A stretch of 10,052 nt of DNA, from the NCBI GenBank assembly GCA_026397675.1, contig JAPLUH010000469.1:1-10052 (forward strand), given 5' to 3'. The DNA comes from Verrucomicrobiota bacterium. GTDB lineage: Bacteria; Verrucomicrobiota; Verrucomicrobiia; Limisphaerales; UBA9464. The number at the start of each line of letters is the position of its first letter. Position 1 is the stretch's first letter. Of this stretch, positions 1 to 6,560 are shown in pieces. The position numbers and the translations under genes were made by a program. The notes below the pieces were generated by a model. The model worked only from the letters and a program-made list of their open reading frames with translations, was not told where the DNA came from and ran no database searches.

Positions 1-962
1 CCGGGCAAAGTAGCCACGAAGTCGAGGACCTCAGCCAAGGAGACCGACCGGTCGGTCGGCAGGTGAACTTGAGCGAAGGAACCTAAGGCTCCGTGATGGA
101 CGACGTAGGGGTCCGTGATCGGCAGGATGACCCGGAAGCCCTCTCCCCAGCGCGCGTTGAGTTCCGACTCCAGATAGACCACGTTGGGTGTCCCATCGGC
201 TCGCTGCTTGGAGTTCATGCCGTGATCGGCGGTGATCCCCACCACGGCTCCGAGCGAGAGCAATTGTCCAACCTCCGCGTCGATGCTTGCGTAGAACGCG
301 AGGGCCTCGGGTGCATCCGGCACATACTTGTGCTGCATGAAATCGGTGGTGCTAAGGTAGAGAAAATCGGCTCGGCCGGCCCGAAGCAATTGCACTCCCG
401 CCCTCAGGACGTACAACGAGGCGTCGCCCGAATAAATGGCTGGGGTTGGGCCGGACAGCGTTTCCACACTCTCGATGCCGTGGGTGGTCAGCGCAGCGTC
501 GCGGGCCTTTTCGGAGGAAAAAGCGATGCCGCCCTTGCTGATCAAGCCGCTGGCGAAGATGTCTCGGAGTTTTTCTTTGGCCGTGACCACCGCCACCTTG
601 CGCCCGGCGGACTGAGCGGCAGGGAACAACGTGGGCACCCGGAGAAAGCTCGATGAGTTCATCATCACTTCCTGCCCAATGGAGGTGTCGTAGAAGAAAT
701 TGCCGCCGATCCCATGGACTGCCGGAGGCACACCCGTGACGATCGAGCTATTATTGACGTTGGTGAAGGTGGGCATGGCGGCCCGGGCCGACCCCCGCCA
801 CCCCTGAACGGCCAATCGCTGGACATGAGGCATTAAACCGCGGGCCATCGCGGCATCCAGGTAGGCATCGGCAGAACCGTCGAGGCACAGCACCGCCACG
901 GGTTGGGCCGGGGGGGTATAAGTGCGTCCATTGACGGTGAAGGAATGGGCGGTCGGATTCAT
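1..962 (-). CDS. phnA: Phosphonoacetate hydrolase PhnA, C-terminus cut by window edge
   Basis: Alkaline-phosphatase-superfamily enzyme that hydrolyses phosphonoacetate to acetate and phosphate with two metal ions, the last step of the PhnW-PhnY-PhnA route of 2-aminoethylphosphonate breakdown. It acts in the cytosol; no signal peptide is visible. The frame is open from ATG 962-960 to base 1, giving 320 residues of a protein usually about 400 long. Visible active-site elements are CLDG with metal ligand D28, PTFTNVNN with the probable nucleophile T67, TAKEKLR (127-133), TDFMQH with D207 and H211, TADHGM with D246 and H247, and HHGALGSF (289-296). The last metal-binding histidine expected in the family would lie beyond the left edge. 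An in-frame TGA lies 9 bases before the ATG, so this start is firm. The divergent neighbour is an ABC exporter with no obvious phosphonate role. Any partner genes would lie to the left, outside the window. Confidence 0.9.
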   Translation of the reverse strand, partial: MNPTAHSFTVNGRTYTPPAQPVAVLCLDGSADAYLDAAMARGLMPHVQRLAVQGWRGSARAAMPTFTNVNNSSIVTGVPPAVHGIGGNFFYDTSIGQEVMMNSSSFLRVPTLFPAAQSAGRKVAVVTAKEKLRDIFASGLISKGGIAFSSEKARDAALTTHGIESVETLSGPTPAIYSGDASLYVLRAGVQLLRAGRADFLYLSTTDFMQHKYVPDAPEALAFYASIDAEVGQLLSLGAVVGITADHGMNSKQRADGTPNVVYLESELNARWGEGFRVILPITDPYVVHHGALGSFAQVHLPTDRSVSLAEVLDFVATLP

Positions 963-968
963 TGTGCG

Positions 969-973
969 CCCTC
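969..973 (-). promoter_or_regulatory. Ribosome binding site of phnA
   Basis: On the minus strand GAGGG sits six bases before the ATG at 962-960. Together with the in-frame stop just upstream it decides the start. Confidence 0.55.
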
Positions 974-1014
974 AGTATGCCTTCAGTAGATCCAGGAGGG
1001 AATCCGAGAAGCTG

Positions 1015-1044
1015 TTCCGATTCTGCGACGGATCGATCTATAGA
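1015..1044 (+). promoter_or_regulatory. Weak sigma70-like promoter candidate for the ABC exporter operon
   Basis: The 146-base divergent spacer between phnA and the ABC ATPase (963-1108) must hold both promoters. On the plus strand TATAGA at 1039-1044 is a good -10 hexamer, but the best -35 (TTCCGA at 1015-1020, 18-base spacer) matches TTGACA at only three positions. No convincing promoter for phnA was found on the minus strand. Seen by eye only. Confidence 0.2.
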
Positions 1045-1108
1045 AGTTTGGAGGTCCAGACGTTGGGATATTCTTGTCGATGCGGAACGGTGAGAACACT
1101 GTGAACCC

Positions 1109-2032
1109 ATGCCCGCTGCGTTGGAACTCCGACATGTTTCAAAGTCTTTCGGGCGTTTTCACGCGGTTCAAGACCTCTCCTTGTCGGTTCCCGCGGGCTC
1201 GGTTTATGGTTTTTTGGGGCCTAATGGGGCAGGGAAGACCACCAGCTTGCGAATCATCTTGGGCATGCTCTCGCCCGACTCTGGTGAACTGTCGGTGCTC
1301 GGATCTCCCTCGGCGATGTCGGTTCGCAATCGGGTGGGCTACTTGCCTGAAGAAAAGGGTCTGTACTCCAAGATGACGGCCGCCTCTGTCATCGCTTACT
1401 TCGCCACACTCAAAGGGCTTTCCAGCACCCGGGCTAACCAGCGAGCCCGAGAGTTGTTGGGGCGATATGGCCTTGGAGCCTTCGCCGACAAGAAAGTGGA
1501 GACCTTGTCCAAGGGCATGGGACAGAAAGTTCAGGTGCTTGCGTCCATTGCCCACGATCCCGAACTAGTCCTCTTAGATGAGCCGTTTTCCGGCCTTGAT
1601 CCGGTCAATCAGGAGGTCTTGGAGGATATTCTGGTCGATCTCAAGGCCCGGGGTTGCACGATTCTCTTTTCCACTCATGTCATGTCCCATGCCGAGCGTC
1701 TTTGTGATCGACTAATCATCCTCGGTGGCGGGCGCGGGCTCTTCGAGGGCACCGTATCCGAGGCTCGTTCCCTGTTGCCCATTCGGATCACTCTGGAGAC
1801 TGCGGAGGCCTCGCCCCTGCTGGGAATCCTTCCTGGCGTGCGCTCGATGGAGGCGTACAGCAGCAACCGCTGGCGATTGGAGCTCGAACCCGGGGCGTCT
1901 GCCTCGGCGGTGTTGGAATCCTGCTTCGAACGATCGCTCCGATTGCGGCGCTTCGATGTCCAGGATCCAGATCTCCACGAAGTCTTCGTTCATTTGGTGG
2001 GTCCGAGTGCTCGGGAGACCGCTTTGCGATGA
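1109..2032 (+). CDS. ABC transporter ATP-binding protein, NatA type
   Basis: Cytoplasmic ATPase subunit of an ABC-2 exporter, powering the permease encoded next to it. The 307 residues hold the full set of nucleotide-binding motifs: Walker A GPNGAGKTT at 37-45, signature LSKGMGQ at 133-139, Walker B LVLLDEP at 153-159 with catalytic E158, D-loop SGLD at 161-164 and switch H191. The Q-loop region reads YLPEEKGLY (78-86), with Glu in place of Gln, as is usual in the NatA/YhaQ branch. Residues from about 220 to the end match the C-terminal extension (DUF4162) of that branch. The ATG at 1109 gives the standard family N-terminus (ALELRHVSKSFG). The Shine-Dalgarno is weak, GTGAG about 14 bases upstream. 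The stop overlaps the permease start as ATGA, which implies translational coupling. Substrate unknown: NatA/NatB of Bacillus export sodium, but the family is broad. Confidence 0.93.
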   Translation: MPAALELRHVSKSFGRFHAVQDLSLSVPAGSVYGFLGPNGAGKTTSLRIILGMLSPDSGELSVLGSPSAMSVRNRVGYLPEEKGLYSKMTAASVIAYFATLKGLSSTRANQRARELLGRYGLGAFADKKVETLSKGMGQKVQVLASIAHDPELVLLDEPFSGLDPVNQEVLEDILVDLKARGCTILFSTHVMSHAERLCDRLIILGGGRGLFEGTVSEARSLLPIRITLETAEASPLLGILPGVRSMEAYSSNRWRLELEPGASASAVLESCFERSLRLRRFDVQDPDLHEVFVHLVGPSARETALR

Positions 2033-3549
2033 GAAACGCCCTGTTGATTGCAGTTCGTGAATTCCTCGACAACACCCAGACCCGGGGGTTCTGGTTTGGA
2101 ATCCTGTTGGTTCCGTTGCTCTGGTTGGTCGCTTCCCAGGTGCCGCTGATCCTGGCCCGCAAGGGGACTCCCACCCGCCATGTCGCTCTGATCGATACGA
2201 CGGCCGGCGAGCGCTTGTTCGACGTGGTTCTCGACCAACTGAAGACGGCTGAATCTCGTCGTGAATTATTTCACTTTCGCGAATGGGCCGCTTCGAGGCT
2301 AAAGCCGGGTCAGGCCCTTCCGGCGGTGGATAAACAACCTCAGGCGTGGTCGAGGTTTCAGGAAGATTTGGGGCCGCTGATGAAAGCCGACGCGGGCCAG
2401 TTCGCGCCTCCAGCCCCGCTCAACCGTCTGGTAGCACTGCCCGCAGAGTTGCAGTGGCGGGGTGATCTTTCCGAGTTTGAGGGCCGCCTCCGGGACTGGA
2501 TGAGGGCAGGACGCCTTTTTAAGCCGCTGGGAGTCGACGAAGAGGTGCCGCTCTTCGCCGTCGCCATCCTGCAGGACGGACTCACCTCCAATGCACCGCC
2601 GATCTTGAGGTTTTGGTCCGTCAATCAGGCCGATACTCAGTTGCAGGACCGTCTGGTTGACGCCCTTTCGAGGAATTTTCGAAGCCGCGAGTACTCCCGA
2701 TTGGGGATGGACTCATCGAGCATCGCCCGAGTGGAGGGCTCGCAGGCGCAGTTGATGAGTTTTAATCCCCGCAAAGCTGAAGGCGAGGAGCAGGTGGGAG
2801 TGGCGGATTTGCTCAGGCAATGGGCTCCCAGCGCATTCGTGTACCTGCTGTGGATCGCCGTGTTCAGCATCTCCCAGATGCTGCTCAATTCACTGATCGA
2901 GGAACGCTCAAACCGGATCTTGGAAGTGTTGCTCTCCTCGGTGACGCCACTCGAGTTGATGACTGGAAAGTTAGTGGGTGTGGCCGCCGTCGGCGCCGTG
3001 ATGACCCTGGGTTGGATCGGGTCGTTGGTCTTGATGACCTTTTGGACCCTCCACACGGCGGGGGCTGCGGCTATGGCGGCCGATTCCATTGCTCACCGCT
3101 TACCTCTGGAGTTGGCCACCTTGTTGTTGGATTCCTGGCTGCTGCCCGCATTCGTTCTCTATTTTCTGCTTGGCTATCTTTTCTATGCCGCGGTCATTTT
3201 GGCTTTGGGCAGCACCTGCAACAATCTAAAGGAGGCTCAGAATTTCACCGGAGTCATCGCCTTGCTCATGATGGTCCCTTTGGTTTCGATCACCTTTATC
3301 CCCAAGGATCCCAATGGCCCGGTGGCGACGGTATTGTCCTGGATACCGCCCTACACACCGTTCGTGATGATGAACCGTGTGGCGGCCAATCCTCCACTGC
3401 GGGAGGTGATTGGGACTTTGGTTCTGCTGTTGCTGTCTGATGTGGCTGTCCTGTGGGGCTGCGCTCGTATCTTTAAGACGGCTGTGTTGCGGACCGGGCA
3501 GCCGGCCTCTCTGGTGCAACTGGCCCGATGGGTCTTAGGCCGGGATTAG
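2029..3549 (+). CDS. ABC-2 type permease, NatB-like
   Basis: Inner-membrane permease partner of the preceding ATPase, 506 residues. One N-terminal membrane segment (about 21-42) is followed by a large soluble, probably extracytoplasmic domain (about 43-260). The membrane bundle comes next, with segments near 267-290, 313-341, 369-395, 405-425 and 459-480. The loop after the second segment carries the family hallmark EERSNRILEVLLSSVTPLEL (291-310), and KDPNGPVATVLSWIPPYTPF (426-445) is also typical of ABC2_membrane_3/NatB permeases. This type normally works as a homodimer or in a two-subunit pair with its ATPase. The start overlaps the upstream stop by four bases (ATGA). Nothing looks truncated. 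The cargo cannot be read from the sequence. Confidence 0.9.
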   Translation: MRNALLIAVREFLDNTQTRGFWFGILLVPLLWLVASQVPLILARKGTPTRHVALIDTTAGERLFDVVLDQLKTAESRRELFHFREWAASRLKPGQALPAVDKQPQAWSRFQEDLGPLMKADAGQFAPPAPLNRLVALPAELQWRGDLSEFEGRLRDWMRAGRLFKPLGVDEEVPLFAVAILQDGLTSNAPPILRFWSVNQADTQLQDRLVDALSRNFRSREYSRLGMDSSSIARVEGSQAQLMSFNPRKAEGEEQVGVADLLRQWAPSAFVYLLWIAVFSISQMLLNSLIEERSNRILEVLLSSVTPLELMTGKLVGVAAVGAVMTLGWIGSLVLMTFWTLHTAGAAAMAADSIAHRLPLELATLLLDSWLLPAFVLYFLLGYLFYAAVILALGSTCNNLKEAQNFTGVIALLMMVPLVSITFIPKDPNGPVATVLSWIPPYTPFVMMNRVAANPPLREVIGTLVLLLLSDVAVLWGCARIFKTAVLRTGQPASLVQLARWVLGRD

Positions 3550-3612
3550 TTTTTGGGGGCTGCGACGAATTCCCCAGCCGGGCTTCGCACGTTGGGTGTT
3601 TCAGAAAAGCAA

Positions 3613-3647
3613 ACCGGCGACTTCCTCAGGGAGTAGAAGTCGCCGGT
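3613..3647 (-). terminator. Intrinsic terminator of the EF-hand gene, between convergent genes
   Basis: A perfect 12-base inverted repeat (3613-3624 with 3636-3647; arm ACCGGCGACTTC) encloses an 11-base loop. Read on the minus strand it starts 22 bases after the EF-hand stop codon and is followed by TTTGCTTTTCT, as expected for a Rho-independent terminator. On the plus strand it lies 63 bases after the permease stop. There it has no T-run behind it, so it probably stops permease transcripts less well. Confidence 0.8.
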
Positions 3648-3669
3648 GTGGAGTGGTTCGGTGAGGAGA

Positions 3670-4038
3670 TTACTGTTTTTCAGGACGCGACGGACGCCCG
3701 TCGCCTTGCGGGCGACCTTCCCGATCGGGTCCACCAGGTCCACCAGGTCCACGACCGCCCGGCGGGCGAGCCGGTCGGAGTTCTTCTTGGGTGAGCTTTC
3801 CGTCACTGTTCTTGTCGAGCTTCAGGAGAGCGGTCGCGGCAGTCTTAATTTCGTCGGCATCCAGAATGCCGTCATGGTTCTTATCGAGGGCCTCCATCAA
3901 TGGGGAGACCATGCGCGGCCGTCCGCCAGGACCTTCAGGACCGCCAGGAGGCTGGGGGCGCTCCTCATTTTGGGCGATGGCGGTGAGAGTTGCGCCAGCC
4001 AGGGCCAGTGCCAGTAAGGTGTGATTCAGTGTTTTCAT
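3670..4038 (-). CDS. Small secreted EF-hand protein, Pro/Gly-rich
   Basis: A 122-residue protein with an N-terminal signal peptide (hydrophobic core about 8-20, likely cut after AIA at 20-22). Two canonical 12-residue EF-hand calcium loops follow, DKNHDGILDADE (52-63) and DKNSDGKLTQEE (75-86). Both have Asp at positions 1 and 5, Gly at 6 and Glu at 12. The pair is flanked by Pro/Gly-rich, charged low-complexity stretches (about 28-42 and 89-119). I infer a periplasmic or exported calcium-binding protein. The frame stays open far upstream to 5001, antisense to the response regulator, but the ATG at 4038 immediately precedes the signal peptide and is clearly the start. No Shine-Dalgarno precedes it. 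The gene is divergent from a two-component operon, which suggests co-regulation or feedback. The precise function is unknown. Confidence 0.85.
   Translation of the reverse strand: MKTLNHTLLALALAGATLTAIAQNEERPQPPGGPEGPGGRPRMVSPLMEALDKNHDGILDADEIKTAATALLKLDKNSDGKLTQEELRPARPPGGRGPGGPGGPDREGRPQGDGRPSRPEKQ
3728..3754. repeat. 9-base tandem repeat inside the EF-hand gene
   Basis: Three consecutive units, GGTCCACCA twice and then GGTCCACGA, encode Gly-Pro-Gly-rich residues near the C-terminus of the EF-hand protein. Being in multiples of three, unit gain or loss would change tail length without breaking the frame. Confidence 0.8.
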
Positions 4039-4126
4039 CGTGTATGGATGGTGTGTGCTGTTGGAGTGGACGCTTGGCGAACCCTCGCCATGTCGTTCTA
4101 GAAACATAAGACGCCACTTCTGTAAT

Positions 4127-4178
4127 GAAATGATGTGTCTCGCGCGGAAAATTGTTAAGCAGGCGTAAATATGTGTCT
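4127..4178. promoter_or_regulatory. Direct repeat, candidate response-regulator operator
   Basis: GAAATGATGTGTCT (4127-4140) and GTAAATATGTGTCT (4165-4178) agree at 11 of 14 positions, with an identical 8-base core ATGTGTCT starting 38 bases apart. They lie in the 204-base divergent control region (4039-4242) between the EF-hand gene and the response regulator. OmpR-family regulators bind direct repeats, so this is a reasonable operator candidate for the regulator encoded next door. The left copy overlaps the -10 of the candidate EF-hand promoter. The repeat is seen in the sequence; its role is inferred. Confidence 0.4.
4130..4159 (-). promoter_or_regulatory. Candidate promoter of the EF-hand gene
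   Basis: On the minus strand TTAACA (4159-4154; 5 of 6 matches to TTGACA) is followed after 17 bases by CATCAT (4135-4130; 4 of 6 matches to TATAAT). Transcription would begin near 4123 and leave a leader of about 85 bases before the ATG. No comparably good plus-strand promoter for the response regulator stood out. Confidence 0.3.
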
Positions 4179-4242
4179 GGTTCCTCTCGGTGCCGACTAG
4201 GCTGCTGGTCATCAAGACCGATGGGTTGCCCTTGTTTTTCTC

Positions 4243-4986
4243 ATGAAATCCAATCACGCCGACTCCGCATCCCGGGACACGCTGCCCCGTATCTTGGTTA
4301 TCGATGATGACCGGAAGCTTTGCCGCCTGATTCGCGATTATCTCGCTCCCATGGGATATTTGGTGGAGGCCGTTCACACAGGTCCTGAAGGTGTGGACCG
4401 TGCGGTTGGGGAGCCGTGGCATGCGATCCTCCTCGATCTCATGCTGCCGGGTTTGGACGGATTCGAGGTTCTTAAACGGATCCGCGCCAAGGTGGACGTG
4501 CCTGTGCTGATGCTCACGGCCAGAGGGGACGAAGCCGATCGAATCGTCGGTCTGGAAATGGGAGCCGACGACTACCTGCCCAAGACCTTTTCCACCCGCG
4601 AACTCCTGGCGAGATTGCGGGCGGTCACTCGACGCACGGTCCGCACCCCGGGGCCTGATGCCACGTCGGAGGGAGAAGTTGTGGTGGGCCCGCTGCGGGT
4701 TCGTCCGGCCTCTCGATCTGCCGTTTTGGGCGATGTCCCGCTGAGCTTGACCCCGGTGGAGTACGACCTGTTGCTCTCGCTCGCCAAGGCCCGTGGACGG
4801 GTCAAGACCCGAGAGGCGTTGCTCGACGAAATTCGAGAGCGGGACTACGACGTGTTCGACCGCTCTATCGATGTGCACATCTCGGCCTTGCGCAAAAAAC
4901 TCAACGACGACCCCAAGCATCCGCGCTTCATCCGCACGCTCCGTTCGGCGGGCTACATGATGGTCGATCCGGAGGATCCTGAATGA
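4243..4986 (+). CDS. OmpR/CpxR-family response regulator
   Basis: Cytoplasmic DNA-binding response regulator of 247 residues, partner of the kinase that follows. The receiver domain (about 15-130) has the acidic pocket IDDD (20-23), phospho-acceptor D65 in LLDLMLPGLDG, T92 in MLTAR and K114 in DYLPKTF. The K114-T115 pair departs from the usual Lys-Pro. A winged-helix Trans_reg_C domain fills about 150-245, with LTPVEYDLLLSLAKARGRV and the recognition segment RSIDVHISALRKKL, and ends in the typical RTLRSAGYMMV. Overall it resembles CpxR. The first 15 residues are a short extension, and no Shine-Dalgarno is seen before ATG 4243. The stop overlaps the kinase start as ATGA. It probably controls its own operon and the divergent EF-hand gene through the direct repeats at 4127-4178; this is inference. 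Confidence 0.93.
   Translation: MKSNHADSASRDTLPRILVIDDDRKLCRLIRDYLAPMGYLVEAVHTGPEGVDRAVGEPWHAILLDLMLPGLDGFEVLKRIRAKVDVPVLMLTARGDEADRIVGLEMGADDYLPKTFSTRELLARLRAVTRRTVRTPGPDATSEGEVVVGPLRVRPASRSAVLGDVPLSLTPVEYDLLLSLAKARGRVKTREALLDEIRERDYDVFDRSIDVHISALRKKLNDDPKHPRFIRTLRSAGYMMVDPEDPE
4971..4975 (+). promoter_or_regulatory. Ribosome binding site of the sensor kinase, inside the regulator gene
   Basis: GGAGG lies seven bases before ATG 4983, within the last codons of the response regulator. It supports the overlapping ATGA start and coupled translation. Confidence 0.6.
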
Positions 4987-6518
4987 CCCTTCGAATTCCA
5001 CTGTTCAGCCGTATCCTTATCTGGCTGCTCCTGAACCTGCTTATTTTGGGGGGCGCTTTTGGGGTCTTCCTGTGGACCGAGCTCGGTGGGGAATCGTTGC
5101 TAGGTCGTGCCGCGGGGGATCGTTCTCAGGCTCCAGTCGGGGCGCTGATGGCCGAATTGCGGGACCGCCCAATGGTTGAATGGGAACGGGCGATGGCCCG
5201 CTTCGAAGAGGCCTACCCGGTTCGCGTGATGCTGTTGCGAGAGGATGGCGTTCTCTTTTTGGGAGCCAAGCTGGAGGTGCCTTCCGAGTTGTTGTTGCGT
5301 CTCCGTGCGCTGGCACCGCCGGGACCTGGTGGGTTTGATGACCGAAGGTCGGGGCCACCGCCGGGAAAGCCACCCGAAGATCATTTCGAGCCGGGGCCCA
5401 TGGGAACTCCTGGGCCGCCACCCCAGCGATCCGGGCCGCGGTCCTCGATGGGAGGGCCACGGGTCTTTCTTCGAGCCGGTAGTCCAGCGAAGTATTGGTT
5501 GGTCCATGGCAATCCGATTCGTGGACCGGGTCTTCCGCGAGGGGTGCGCATAGCGATGGTATCGGAGACCTTGTCGGCAGGCGGTTTATTCTTTGATGTC
5601 CAATCCTGGTTCTGGGCCGCTTCGGCGGTGATCGCTGTCTCGGTGCTTTGGTGGTTGCCGTTCGTGCGGGGAATCACCCGATCCGTCTCTCACATCTCTG
5701 CTGCCACCGAGCGCATTGCTGAGGGGCGTTTCAATACCGTGGTGCCCGAAGAGCGTGGAGACGAGTTGGGTCGCTTGGGCGGTGCGATCAATCGTATGTC
5801 GGTCCGATTGGAAGGCTTGGTGACCGGGCAGAAGCGCTTCCTGGGAGATGTCGCCCACGAGTTGTGCTCGCCACTGGCCCGAATGGAAATGGCACTCGGG
5901 ATCTTAGAGCAGCGGACTAATGACGACGTCCGGTGCTATGTGGACGACGTGCGTGAAGAGGTTCGTCACATGTCCACTCTGGTGAATGAACTTCTGCAGT
6001 TTTCCAAGGCGGCACTCAAACCCGCCGACGCGAAGATGACGTCTCTCCCTCTGGCCGAAATGACTCGCCGGGTGGTGGCTCGGGAGATGCCCGAGGCGCT
6101 CAATCTCACTGTGCAGGTGCCTGAGGAGTTGCGGGCCATGGGGCATCCGGAACTCGTGGAGCGAGCCATGGGAAATCTCGTGCGAAATGCCCGTAATCAT
6201 GCTGCCGCCCACGGGCCCATACAAATCGAGGCCGTGTCTTCGGGCCCGCACCAGGTGCTTTGGCGAGTCGTGGATTCCGGCCCGGGCGTGTCTGAATCCG
6301 AATTGGGCCGATTGGGCGAACCGTTTTATCGGCCTGATCAGTCCCGTTCGAGCGATACCGGAGGCACAGGTCTGGGTTTGGCCATCGTGAAGACGTGCAT
6401 GGTCGCTTGTCAGGGACGCCTCGAATTAACCCGAGGCCGGGAGCGTGGATTGGTGGCGACTTTGGTCCTTAAATCGACCTCTGAGTCGCGATTCACCGGA
6501 GCCGCCAACGGCGAATAA
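4983..6518 (+). CDS. CpxA-like membrane sensor histidine kinase
   Basis: Inner-membrane kinase of 511 residues. Order: first membrane segment about 10-31, extracytoplasmic sensor region about 32-207, second membrane segment about 209-228, HAMP linker about 229-281, HisKA dimerisation domain about 282-345 and HATPase_c about 390-500. The phospho-acceptor is H292 in AHELCSPLARME, which resembles the CpxA H-box but has Cys where Arg is common. The N-box is GNLVRNARNHA, with N402 as the likely magnesium ligand. The G1 box is VVDSGPG (D431) and the G2 box GGTGLGLA (460-467). About 50 residues of the sensor region (111-159) are Pro/Gly-rich and low in complexity, a composition shared with the EF-hand protein encoded divergently. 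It should phosphorylate the upstream regulator. The signal is unknown. All catalytic motifs are intact. Confidence 0.92.
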   Translation: MTLRIPLFSRILIWLLLNLLILGGAFGVFLWTELGGESLLGRAAGDRSQAPVGALMAELRDRPMVEWERAMARFEEAYPVRVMLLREDGVLFLGAKLEVPSELLLRLRALAPPGPGGFDDRRSGPPPGKPPEDHFEPGPMGTPGPPPQRSGPRSSMGGPRVFLRAGSPAKYWLVHGNPIRGPGLPRGVRIAMVSETLSAGGLFFDVQSWFWAASAVIAVSVLWWLPFVRGITRSVSHISAATERIAEGRFNTVVPEERGDELGRLGGAINRMSVRLEGLVTGQKRFLGDVAHELCSPLARMEMALGILEQRTNDDVRCYVDDVREEVRHMSTLVNELLQFSKAALKPADAKMTSLPLAEMTRRVVAREMPEALNLTVQVPEELRAMGHPELVERAMGNLVRNARNHAAAHGPIQIEAVSSGPHQVLWRVVDSGPGVSESELGRLGEPFYRPDQSRSSDTGGTGLGLAIVKTCMVACQGRLELTRGRERGLVATLVLKSTSESRFTGAANGE

Positions 6519-6560
6519 ACGCTTTCCGCGTTTGCGGTGGGGGGGATTCCGGGTCTATCC

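Noticed and set aside
93..656. 187-codon plus-strand open frame
   Set aside because: It is antisense to phnA, whose active-site motifs prove the minus strand is coding; the plus translation shows no domain.
751..1110. 119-codon minus-strand frame near the phnA start
   Set aside because: It overlaps phnA in another frame, contains no recognisable motif and would read through the divergent promoter region.
4165..4179. Enterobacterial CpxR box (GTAAA-N5-GTAAA)
   Set aside because: Only the first half (GTAAA at 4165-4169) matches; the second half reads GTCTG. The direct repeat explains this sequence better.
4039..5001. Open frame extending the EF-hand gene upstream to give 443 codons
   Set aside because: The extra 321 codons are antisense to the response regulator and its promoter region, and the signal peptide starts at 4038; the long frame is a by-product of GC-rich codon use.
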